DNA from: Nitrospinia bacterium
GTDB taxonomy: Bacteria > Nitrospinota > Nitrospinia > Nitrospinales > JAJDAT01
Length of the DNA: 64,000 nt
Direction: 5' to 3'
Assembly: GCA_029261715.1 (NCBI GenBank)
Contig: JAJDAT010000037.1
Coordinates: forward strand, 1-64,000
The position numbers and the translations under genes are program-made. This document shows positions 1 to 5,942 of the stretch, in pieces; position 1 is the first letter of the stretch, and the number at the start of each line of letters is the position of its first letter. The notes under the pieces are model-generated. The model ran no database searches and was not told the origin of the DNA. It worked only from the letters and a program-made list of their open reading frames with translations.

Positions 1-47
1 TTCTATTGTATTGAGGGGCCTTAATAAAATCAAGCCAATTAATTATA

Positions 48-76
48 TTGACATACAATCTTTCGTCTGATAGTTT
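48..76 (+). promoter_or_regulatory. Promoter of the tRNA-Lys/tRNA-Glu operon
   Basis: A consensus -35 TTGACA (48-53) is followed after 17 bp by TAGTTT (71-76). This puts the transcription start about 10 bases before the first tRNA. It is inferred from the sequence only. Confidence 0.6.
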
Positions 77-93
77 GGAACCCTTTTTAGCAA

Positions 94-166
94 GGGCCGC
101 TAGCTCAGTTGGTAGAGCAACGCCCTTTTAAGGCGTGGGTCGAAGGTTCGAATCCTTCGCGGCTCA
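94..166 (+). tRNA. tRNA-Lys (anticodon TTT)
   Basis: The acceptor stem GGGCCGC (94-100) pairs with GCGGCTC (159-165), with discriminator A166. The anticodon stem ACGCC/GGCGT encloses the loop CTTTTAA, which places TTT at 127-129. The T-arm GGTTCGAATCC is intact. No CCA is encoded. It is 17 bases upstream of tRNA-Glu and is probably cotranscribed with it. Confidence 0.95.
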
Positions 167-183
167 TCAATTTTAAGAAGCCA

Positions 184-274
<91 letters not shown>

Positions 275-281
275 TTACAGC

Positions 282-1442
282 TTAAATTTTTTTTGCGTTT
301 TTTATTTGGTCCTCTTTTGGTCCTTTATTAAAAATATCAATCGCATCTTCCTTCTTCTTATCGTAAGAACTTAAATACTTTTCAGTCGTGCTTAATCGAG
401 CATGCCCCATTATTTCTTTGATAGTATTTAAATCGGCCCCGCCTGCCGCAGCGTAACTTCCCCAAAAATGTCTGAACTGGTTAAAGGAATATCCTTTTAA
501 TCCTATATTTTCGAAAGCTCTTTCATAAGCTTTGGAAACAGCATTTGTTGAAGGGACACTAAAAAACGTTGCCTCTTGATCGAGGTTATGAGGTATTGCT
601 CCAATAATTTCGATAATAGCTTCAGCCATTTTAAATGAAACTAGTTTTGGTTGTCGCTGTATACCCATCGATTTGCGTAAGTTCTCAACTTTAGATTGAT
701 AAAAAGAAATTTTGTGATTTTTTCGATCAACATTTTTTTCACGAAGAAAAACAATATCTTTTAATCTCATAGAGCTATGCGCAGCTACAATTCCGATTTT
801 TAAATATTCTCTACCGTATTTAGCGGAAAATTTAACAACCTCGTCGCAAACTTTATAAACTTCTTCAAATTCTAAGGGCCTTTTGATTGTTTCATTCTGG
901 TTCTGAAGAATCATATCCTTAGTATCTCTCCAGCTTGGGTTTTGCCAATCCGGGTCAACACACTGGATAACTTCTTTCAGACATCTTAGTTCCTTAGATA
1001 ATGTAGAAGCTTTTGCTCCTTCAATTACTTTATCTCCAACTTGTTTAGGTCGTTCTCTCCAAAGTTTATACTTAACAACGGATATTGAAAAAGGATCGTT
1101 AGTAGGTTCTTTGGTAATCTGAGAAATTCTTTTACCTTTAAAAAACTTACTTAAATGCTTTTTGATTATGCCTTTGTTACGTTCGCTTGGAGAAGTTTCA
1201 AGATAAAGTTTTACCGCGTGTTCAAAATCTTTTGTATTTTTGTCGTACTCTCCTCTTTTAATGAATTCGTAAGCTTCGAAAAGTCTAGGAAGAGCTACAT
1301 CTTTATCAGAAGTATTAAGTGAAAAATGATAACGAATTATTTCTTTTTCACCGTCTTCCTTTATATGGGTGAAATAAAACCTAGCCCATAAAGTCTTTTT
1401 CTTTCCTCTTGGGTAGATGCTGTCGGATAAGTTCTTGGCCAT
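282..1442 (-). CDS. int: Tyrosine-recombinase phage integrase
   Basis: This site-specific recombinase should integrate and excise the prophage at tRNA-Glu. The start is set at 1442, because that ATG follows a good ribosome site (GAGAGGG, 5 bases away). An in-frame ATG at 1517 has none. The 386-residue product has an N-terminal arm/core-binding part with a typical sequence opening (SIYPRGKKKTLWARF) and a catalytic domain. Visible catalytic positions are Arg226 (in HSSMRLKDI), Arg324 (in NQFRHFWGS), His347 (MGHARLSTT) and the nucleophile Tyr356 (EKYLSSY). The usual His of the HxxR motif is Asn321. The gene reads towards attL and its 3' end contains part of a repeat also found beside attR. Confidence 0.95.
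   Translation of the reverse strand: MAKNLSDSIYPRGKKKTLWARFYFTHIKEDGEKEIIRYHFSLNTSDKDVALPRLFEAYEFIKRGEYDKNTKDFEHAVKLYLETSPSERNKGIIKKHLSKFFKGKRISQITKEPTNDPFSISVVKYKLWRERPKQVGDKVIEGAKASTLSKELRCLKEVIQCVDPDWQNPSWRDTKDMILQNQNETIKRPLEFEEVYKVCDEVVKFSAKYGREYLKIGIVAAHSSMRLKDIVFLREKNVDRKNHKISFYQSKVENLRKSMGIQRQPKLVSFKMAEAIIEIIGAIPHNLDQEATFFSVPSTNAVSKAYERAFENIGLKGYSFNQFRHFWGSYAAAGGADLNTIKEIMGHARLSTTEKYLSSYDKKKEDAIDIFNKGPKEDQIKNAKKI
304..329 (+). repeat. Candidate integrase arm-type sites, attL side
   Basis: This 26-bp stretch lies in the 3' end of int and matches 38097-38122 near attR with one mismatch. It contains two direct copies of TTTGGTCCT with 11-bp spacing. Similar repeats on both flanks of the att core suggest arm-type binding sites. 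The function is inferred. Confidence 0.5.
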
Positions 1443-1479
1443 GTTGTCCCTCTCAAACTGGAACAAACGACTCTTCCGA

Positions 1480-1496
1480 CCGCTTCTATAACTCAA
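1480..1496 (-). repeat. 17-bp repeat upstream of int, inverted copy beside attR
   Basis: Read on the minus strand this is TTGAGTTATAGAAGCGG. The same 17 bases occur on the plus strand at 38191-38207, and looser similarity continues for about 18 more bases (GGAAG and GTTTG blocks). It lies upstream of the integrase start chosen here, so it is probably regulatory or arm DNA and not coding. Confidence 0.55.
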
Positions 1497-1529
1497 TGAG
1501 GATTTTACAGCATTCATTTAATGATTTGG

Positions 1530-1598
1530 TATAATTAAAACGTTCTTAAGTAGGGAAAATTTTTAGGAGGTCGGGGAAACTCGGCCTCTTTTTTTTTA
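1530..1598 (+). ncRNA. Candidate short RNA: TATAAT box followed by a terminator
   Basis: A perfect TATAAT (1530-1535) is followed about 30 bases later by a hairpin (GAGGTCG 1567-1573 with CGGCCTC 1582-1588) and a ten-base T run (1589-1598). No ORF fits between them. A transcript starting near 1542 would be about 55 nt. No clear -35 is visible. It sits just upstream of the two small-peptide genes, so it could be a regulator of them or just a barrier terminator. The rest of 1443-1758 shows only the untranslated leader of the first peptide gene. Confidence 0.4.
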
Positions 1599-1716
1599 TA
1601 GACAAACTGGATTAGTGTTACAATAAGAAAGCGATTAAATAGACTAGCCGTACCCATCGGTTTTGGGGAAAATCCAAAATTGAGGTTTAAAGTTAAATAA
1701 ATATTACTGCTAAGGC

Positions 1717-1753
1717 GGTTTCTTTGATTTTGGATAAAAACCCGAAAGGAACC
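1717..1753 (+). promoter_or_regulatory. SD-sequestering hairpin of peptide gene 1
   Basis: GGTTTCTTT (1717-1725) can pair with AAAGGAACC (1745-1753): 9 bp with one G-U pair. The 3' arm contains the Shine-Dalgarno sequence AAAGGA of the 21-codon ORF at 1759. Translation would therefore be blocked unless the stem opens. The same principle is seen at the second copy. Confidence 0.6.
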
Positions 1754-1758
1754 ACCAC

Positions 1759-1824
1759 ATGGAATGGATTATGCTTTTATTAGCATTTGTTCAAACCATA
1801 GTAGCGTTATGGAATTTTTTCTAG
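1759..1824 (+). CDS. 21-residue hydrophobic peptide, copy 1 (type I toxin-like)
   Basis: The product MEWIMLLLAFVQTIVALWNF(F) is almost entirely one membrane-spanning helix with no charged C-terminus. It aligns without gaps to the 23-residue peptide at 2034-2105 and shares M5, L6, L8, A9, Q12, T13, I14 and A16. AAAGGA lies 8 bases upstream of the ATG, inside a hairpin, and a strong terminator starts 18 bases after the stop. Duplication, a single transmembrane segment, a buried ribosome site and an own terminator are the hallmarks of type I toxins. I do not recognise the family. The gene is opposite in strand to int and to the helicase gene. Confidence 0.7.
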   Translation: MEWIMLLLAFVQTIVALWNFF

Positions 1825-1841
1825 AGCGTTACAAAAATTAT

Positions 1842-1870
1842 GGGGTTGGAGAAATCCAGCCCCTTTTTTT
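1842..1870 (+). terminator. Rho-independent terminator of peptide gene 1
   Basis: GGGGTTGGA (1842-1850) pairs with TCCAGCCCC (1855-1863) around GAAA, with one G-U pair, followed by seven Ts. Confidence 0.85.
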
Positions 1871-1929
1871 AGGTCTGTTGTAAACCCCTAATTAAGTTGT
1901 TAAACTAACTGTACTTATCGCGAGAATAA

Positions 1930-1947
1930 CGCATGCAATAACATGCG
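1930..1947 (+). repeat. Inverted repeat in the leader of peptide gene 2
   Basis: CGCATG (1930-1935) and CATGCG (1942-1947) flank CAATAA. It could be a 5' stabilising RNA hairpin or an operator. It ends one base before the leader ORF start codon (1949). Confidence 0.45.
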
Positions 1948-1948
1948 A

Positions 1949-2020
1949 ATGGAAATAAATCTGATGAAAACACAAATTTTTAAAAAGGGGGGAACTCCCT
2001 CTCCTGTGGACCCTCCCTAG
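1949..2020 (+). CDS. 23-codon leader ORF upstream of peptide gene 2
   Basis: An ATG at 1949 opens a frame MEINLMKTQIFKKGGTPSPV-DPP-stop. It ends inside the region that sequesters the next ribosome site: its last codons GAC-CCT-CCC-TAG cover the 5' arm (2009-2014) and the loop. A ribosome reaching this stop would melt the stem, so translation of the peptide at 2034 could be coupled to it, as mok is to hok. The Pro-Pro-stop end is a known type of slow termination context. There is no clear Shine-Dalgarno sequence, so real translation is uncertain. Confidence 0.35.
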   Translation: MEINLMKTQIFKKGGTPSPVDPP

Positions 2021-2030
2021 TAAAGGGGTC
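2009..2030 (+). promoter_or_regulatory. SD-sequestering hairpin of peptide gene 2
   Basis: GACCCT (2009-2014) pairs with GGGGTC (2025-2030), including one G-U pair. This covers most of the Shine-Dalgarno sequence AAAGGGG (2022-2028) that lies 5 bases before the ATG at 2034. Confidence 0.6.
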
Positions 2031-2033
2031 GCA

Positions 2034-2105
2034 ATGAACTTTTTCATGCTGTTCTTAGCGGTTATTCAAACGATTACGGCAATACTAAGTTTAATACTAA
2101 GATGA
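2034..2105 (+). CDS. 23-residue hydrophobic peptide, copy 2 (type I toxin-like)
   Basis: The product MNFFMLFLAVIQTITAILSL-ILR is a single hydrophobic helix ending in Arg, and is paralogous to the peptide at 1759-1824. The best ribosome site in the neighbourhood (AAAGGGG) precedes it but is held in a stem. A perfect 9-bp terminator follows 8 bases after the stop. The conserved core M-L-x-L-A-x-x-Q-T-I-x-A in two diverged copies argues that both are translated and selected. Membrane toxicity, lysis support or superinfection exclusion are possible roles. None is proven by the sequence. Confidence 0.7.
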   Translation: MNFFMLFLAVIQTITAILSLILR

Positions 2106-2112
2106 ATAATTA

Positions 2113-2144
2113 GAGCTTGGTATGTCCAACCAAGCTCTTTTTTT
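2113..2144 (+). terminator. Rho-independent terminator of peptide gene 2
   Basis: GAGCTTGGT (2113-2121) pairs perfectly with ACCAAGCTC (2129-2137), followed by seven Ts. It also lies just past the 3' end of the minus-strand helicase gene. Confidence 0.88.
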
Positions 2145-2147
2145 ATA

Positions 2148-3563
2148 CTAAACCCTTCCTTTAATATCTCGCTTAACTGCATCTAACAGTTTCTGTTGAG
2201 TAATATCTTTTTGCTTCAAAGCTTCTGAAACTGTTTGTTCAATACTGTCTTTAATGACTAAGTGATGCACTATCACAGGTTCTTTTTGTCCTTGCCTGTG
2301 GAGTCTTTTGTTGAACTGTTGGTAAAGCTCAAGTGACCAATTAAGACCGAACCAAACAACAGTATTCCCTCCATCTTGAAAATTTAATCCATGCCCCACA
2401 CTTGCAGGATGGAGAAGAAAAATAGGTATTTCTTTTGTATTCCAAGAATCTATTTTTTCAAAACTCGCATCAGTGCAAATGTTACGTCGTTCTTTTTTTG
2501 GGTAAAAATTTACAATTCGTTCTTTATCGGAAATGAAATTGTAAGCTGCCAGTATCGACTGATTGGCGTTTTCCTCTACAAGATCGTGAAAAGCTTTTAA
2601 TTTTTCGTTATGCACTTCTTCCCATTGTTTTATTTTGCTGTCTATGTAAACAGCTCCATTACAAAACTGCAGAAGCTTATTAGATAGAGAAGCTTGGCTT
2701 AAAGCGACAATCGTTGAATCGTTTTCAAGTTCTAATAAAAAGTTTTTCTCTAGCTCTTTGTATTGAGCGCGTAATTTCAGAGGCAAATCAATTTCAATTG
2801 TGTTTTCAATGATTGGGGGAAGATCTAAATAATCTTTAGCGTCTAACCTCAAAACTAAATGAGAGATTCTGTTATGAATTTCTTCTTCAGCTCCCCCTTT
2901 TAAACTCCAATTGAAACCACTGTAATCAACGTCAAAGTATTTCTTTCTGTAATGAGTTATGAATTTTTCTAAACTTTCGCCCTGGTCTAATAAATATATT
3001 TGGCTCCATATGTCGAGCAAGCCGTTACTCGCAGGTGTTCCAGTTAATTCAATTAATCTTTCAATTTTATGAAGAACTTTTTTGAGTTTCTTAAACCTTT
3101 TCGAACTATGGCTTTTAAACTTTGAAGATTCGTCAATTACGACAATATCGTAATCCCAATTTTTACCTTTGTAATCGATTAACCAAGGAACTTTTTCAAC
3201 GTTTACGAAATGTAAAAGAGCATCTGAATTAGCTGATTTGATCCTTCTCTTTTCGTAACTATCAACTATTAAACTAAAATCCATGGGGAAGGGTAAAACC
3301 TTTTCCCATTTAGCAATCTCTTTTGGCCAAGTATGTTCAACAACTCGAAGAGGAGCGATAACCAAAACTTTTGAAATCTCGAAAGCGTCGAACAAATCTG
3401 AAAGAGCGCAAAGAGTAGTTACTGTCTTTCCTAAACCAGGGCAAGCCCAAAGAGCGTGGAATTTGTTTTCTATGAGTGTGTCGATTGCTCTTAACTGGTA
3501 GTCTCTTAATCCACAACGATTAATCAAACAATCGCTTGCCCTCTTCGATGTTGTCAATGACAT
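2148..3563 (-). CDS. Phage SNF2/DEAD-like helicase
   Basis: This superfamily 2 ATPase of phage replication/recombination modules has 471 residues. It shows Walker A GLGKT (43-47), a DESS box in place of DEAD (144-147), motif III LTGTPASN (173-180) and a motif VI resembling QxxxRxHRxGQ (about 415-425). The N-terminal GLRDYQ motif is typical of the SNF2 group. It overlaps the upstream VRR-NUC gene by 44 bp, a pairing common in phages. It probably remodels or unwinds DNA with that nuclease. It is the last gene of the early minus-strand operon. Confidence 0.88.
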   Translation of the reverse strand: MSLTTSKRASDCLINRCGLRDYQLRAIDTLIENKFHALWACPGLGKTVTTLCALSDLFDAFEISKVLVIAPLRVVEHTWPKEIAKWEKVLPFPMDFSLIVDSYEKRRIKSANSDALLHFVNVEKVPWLIDYKGKNWDYDIVVIDESSKFKSHSSKRFKKLKKVLHKIERLIELTGTPASNGLLDIWSQIYLLDQGESLEKFITHYRKKYFDVDYSGFNWSLKGGAEEEIHNRISHLVLRLDAKDYLDLPPIIENTIEIDLPLKLRAQYKELEKNFLLELENDSTIVALSQASLSNKLLQFCNGAVYIDSKIKQWEEVHNEKLKAFHDLVEENANQSILAAYNFISDKERIVNFYPKKERRNICTDASFEKIDSWNTKEIPIFLLHPASVGHGLNFQDGGNTVVWFGLNWSLELYQQFNKRLHRQGQKEPVIVHHLVIKDSIEQTVSEALKQKDITQQKLLDAVKRDIKGRV

Positions 3564-3783
3564 GAACTTTGAAACCTTGCTTTTTTAATCTCTTATGAAT
3601 GTAAATTTGTATGGGTTTAGGTTCTTCACCTTCTCTTTTAAATTCGACGATTTTTAGTTTTTTCTTTTTGAAAAAAAGCCTATCATTAACACCCTTGCAA
3701 CCAGGAGAAACCCATTTAAATTGGTCCCAACCCTTTGATTCTGCGTAATCGCAAACAGTTTTTTCTATCTTGGATTCTTTCAA
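3520..3783 (-). CDS. VRR-NUC domain nuclease
   Basis: The 87-residue protein is a stand-alone VRR-NUC fold, the nuclease type of FAN1 and many phages. The PD-(D/E)XK-like active site is visible as an N-terminal Glu (Glu6), GVNDRLFF with its Asp, and VEFKR. The likely role is structure-specific cleavage during phage replication or recombination together with the overlapping SNF2 helicase. It overlaps its upstream neighbour by 4 bp. Confidence 0.88.
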   Translation of the reverse strand: MKESKIEKTVCDYAESKGWDQFKWVSPGCKGVNDRLFFKKKKLKIVEFKREGEEPKPIQIYIHKRLKKQGFKVHVIDNIEEGKRLFD

Positions 3784-3980
3784 TCTGTAAAACCGTTTTT
3801 CTCTATGAATTTTTCGATTGCCATGCTTATAGATTCGGCTAAACGGTCACATGTTAATTCGTCGCAGGTCCACATGCCTTCATCTTTCAGTATGGTTTTA
3901 GTTATGTCTCCCGTATCATCCCCAATAGTTAGTAAGTAACTCCCTGAAGAACTTAAAGCTAACTTCACTGAAAATTTCAT
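3780..3980 (-). CDS. Small phage protein, unknown function
   Basis: I do not recognise this 66-residue acidic protein. It has a beta-rich beginning and a C-terminal amphipathic helix. It overlaps both neighbours by 4 bp (ATGA type), which supports real translation by coupling within the early operon. Confidence 0.65.
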   Translation of the reverse strand: MKFSVKLALSSSGSYLLTIGDDTGDITKTILKDEGMWTCDELTCDRLAESISMAIEKFIEKNGFTD

Positions 3981-4492
3981 CTCCTAGCCTCTTCAACAAT
4001 TTTGTTTGAAATGCGTTCTGCCATAACGTTAAAAATAACGTCTGCTAAATCGTCTTTCATACTGGTTATTTTGTCGCAAAGCTTCAGCATTAAATCGGCT
4101 CTTTCAAAATCAGCGATAACCGCAACCACTGGAACTCCTTTACCCGTAAACCATCCGGCTTCTATATGTGCAGAATTGCCGCAAGGGAGCAGAAGAACGC
4201 AAGCTTCAGCCGATTTCATTAAGTCTAAGTCGTGGTTAAAAGCATCTAAAGTTAGATCGTTTCTGTTTATCGCGTCTTCATATTCTTCAAAGCTCCAGCT
4301 TTCCCATTTAGGGTCAACGCTGGCAAAACTAAAACCATTTTTTCGCCAGTCAAGAATTTCAAAACCCGCATCAGTTAGTTTTTTACAAACTTCTTGGTAG
4401 TATTTATTTCTCCAAGAACTGGCGACATAAATTTTTATAGACTCACTTGTTTTAGAAAGCGAAGTTTGAACATTGAGCATTCCGTAATTCAT
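3977..4492 (-). CDS. Nucleoside 2-deoxyribosyltransferase-like protein
   Basis: The 171-residue protein begins its fold with IYVASSWRN and carries SAHIEAGW at the place of the catalytic Glu motif of nucleoside 2-deoxyribosyltransferases (PF05014/DUF4406-like). Such phage proteins may salvage or alter deoxynucleotides for DNA synthesis, in keeping with the nearby polymerase. The start at 4492 has an AAGG-type ribosome site overlapping the end of the HNH gene. The exact substrate cannot be read from the sequence. Confidence 0.72.
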   Translation of the reverse strand: MNYGMLNVQTSLSKTSESIKIYVASSWRNKYYQEVCKKLTDAGFEILDWRKNGFSFASVDPKWESWSFEEYEDAINRNDLTLDAFNHDLDLMKSAEACVLLLPCGNSAHIEAGWFTGKGVPVVAVIADFERADLMLKLCDKITSMKDDLADVIFNVMAERISNKIVEEARR

Positions 4493-4494
4493 TT

Positions 4495-4857
4495 TTAACC
4501 TACCTTTTCATATTCGAATAATGCCGGTTGGCTTTCATAACGTTTCTTTTTTCGGTCTAATCTATGATGCTCGTTATGGTCTTCTACGGTCATCAGTTTA
4601 AAATTTGATCCGTCTATAGGGTTATTGCTTGCATCATGATCTATGTGATGGATAACATGACCTTCTGGCAAAGGACCGTTCCGAAACTCCCAGATAGCAA
4701 CGTGTAAGCTCCAAGGTTTTCGCCTTCCTTCTCCTTTGTCGCTAGCGTTAGGCAGTCTTATGTAATGACCCGATTCTCTTTTTAAAAATCTCAGCCCATT
4801 AAATTCTATAGACTCATGGGGTCTTGAGACTCTGTTATAGTTTTTTCTATGTCCCAT
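4495..4857 (-). CDS. HNH endonuclease
   Basis: The 120-residue protein has an HNH core: HVIHHIDHDASNNPIDGSNF, then LMTVEDHNEHH. It belongs to the free-standing phage HNH endonucleases that often act as homing enzymes. A lone copy inside an early operon, next to another HNH-containing gene, suggests a selfish insertion. It abuts its neighbours with 1-bp overlap or less. Confidence 0.85.
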   Translation of the reverse strand: MGHRKNYNRVSRPHESIEFNGLRFLKRESGHYIRLPNASDKGEGRRKPWSLHVAIWEFRNGPLPEGHVIHHIDHDASNNPIDGSNFKLMTVEDHNEHHRLDRKKKRYESQPALFEYEKVG

Positions 4858-5405
4858 TAGAAAGGGGGTTCCTCTTCAATTTCTTCAATTGGAAACTTGA
4901 TTTTTTCTTGGTATTCTTCAGGAAAATTTAAGCATGCGTATTCATGGAATAACTCAAAGGCTTTTTTATCGTATGCTCTAGCGGCATCAGCTTCGATTTT
5001 AAAACTACCTAAATGAATACCTTCACCTCTAAAAGCAATTCTCGCTCTAAATCTATTTCCGCTGACACCTACACCTTTATATACAGAAGACCCTTTACCC
5101 GTAACCTTCTTATTAGCTCCATTTCCTAAAGCCCCGCAACGCCTTAAATTCTGTTTTCTGTTGTCGAGTTTGTTGTTATTTTTATGGTCAACCCAAAGAC
5201 CGGCAGGACAACCTATAACTTGTCGATGCATATAAATTAGAGTTGTTCCGTGGATGCTCTTTTGGCCCTTCCGAACTGCGTAACCCCCTGGAAGAAAACA
5301 CCACGAGTGTTTGTTCAGTTCCTCGAAATCTTCAGCGTCAACAATCGCGAATTTACCTTTTGTAAGCTTTATTTTTGCAACTTCAGGTTTTTTAGGCTTT
5401 GTCAT
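4857..5405 (-). CDS. HNH endonuclease with AP2 DNA-binding domain
   Basis: The N-terminal half has a HNH_3-type segment (MHRQVIGCPAGLWVDHKNN, then KLDNRKQNLRRC). The C-terminal half is an AP2/ERF domain (SSVYKGVGVSGNRFRARI to AARAYDKKAFELF). This is the classical AP2-HNH homing-endonuclease layout found in phages. The ATG at 5405 lies four bases after the upstream stop. A GTG at 5423 is the alternative and would overlap the previous gene. It is probably a second selfish element. Confidence 0.85.
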   Translation of the reverse strand: MTKPKKPEVAKIKLTKGKFAIVDAEDFEELNKHSWCFLPGGYAVRKGQKSIHGTTLIYMHRQVIGCPAGLWVDHKNNNKLDNRKQNLRRCGALGNGANKKVTGKGSSVYKGVGVSGNRFRARIAFRGEGIHLGSFKIEADAARAYDKKAFELFHEYACLNFPEEYQEKIKFPIEEIEEEPPF

Positions 5406-5409
5406 TTTT

Positions 5410-5649
5410 TTAAACAACCTCACCTTTCATAACTCTTTGCGCGTCTTCTCTAGATATCCGAATTGATCCAAAATTTTTGAACCCTATTATGTATCCGCAT
5501 TCAATAGCTCTATATATTCTTTTCTTTGCAGCATCAGTTTTTATATGCAGCTCAACGGCTAAAAACCTTGCAACTTCAGATACCGAGAAGCTTGGTTTTT
5601 CGGGCAATTTAGCTTTCGAATAATTTGGAGACATAACGGATAAATTCAT
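5410..5649 (-). CDS. Small helix-turn-helix protein
   Basis: The 79-residue protein has a MerR/excisionase-like winged-helix pattern (FSVSEVARFLAVE, AAKKRIYRAIECGYI, IRISREDAQRVM). It could be an excisionase or an early regulator. Its site within the replication operon favours a regulator or accessory DNA-binding protein. It overlaps the next gene by 4 bp. Confidence 0.65.
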   Translation of the reverse strand: MNLSVMSPNYSKAKLPEKPSFSVSEVARFLAVELHIKTDAAKKRIYRAIECGYIIGFKNFGSIRISREDAQRVMKGEVV

Positions 5650-5942
5650 TTCTTAAAAACTTGTTCTTCTAAAAGAGTTACGTAATTTCTTAAGTCTTGA
5701 TAACTGTCTTTGTGCTTAACATTCGTCACTAACCTGATAATCTTTAGCGCAACCATATCCAACAAACCTCTACAAGCTTCTGAAACGTCTTCTTCTTTAT
5801 TCAACTCACAGTAAAAGCTATCCAACATTATGGATAAAACTTTATAACGTTCATACATAACCCCCGCGTCTCCATAGTTGTCAGACCTGTCTTTTAAAAT
5901 TTCTTCATCAGTTTTGATTTCTTCAGGTTCTTTCGGTATCAT
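5646..5942 (-). CDS. DUF6378-like phage protein
   Basis: The 98-residue protein carries the RSDNYGD motif and the later GLLDMVALKIIRL segment typical of the DUF6378 family that accompanies phage polymerases. Function is unknown. It is translationally coupled to the polymerase gene by a 4-bp overlap. Confidence 0.7.
   Translation of the reverse strand: MIPKEPEEIKTDEEILKDRSDNYGDAGVMYERYKVLSIMLDSFYCELNKEEDVSEACRGLLDMVALKIIRLVTNVKHKDSYQDLRNYVTLLEEQVFKK

Noticed and set aside
1443-1517. N-terminal extension of the integrase from an ATG at 1517
   Set aside because: It has no ribosome site, whereas the ATG at 1442 does. Part of the DNA is repeated inverted beside attR, which suggests it is not coding.
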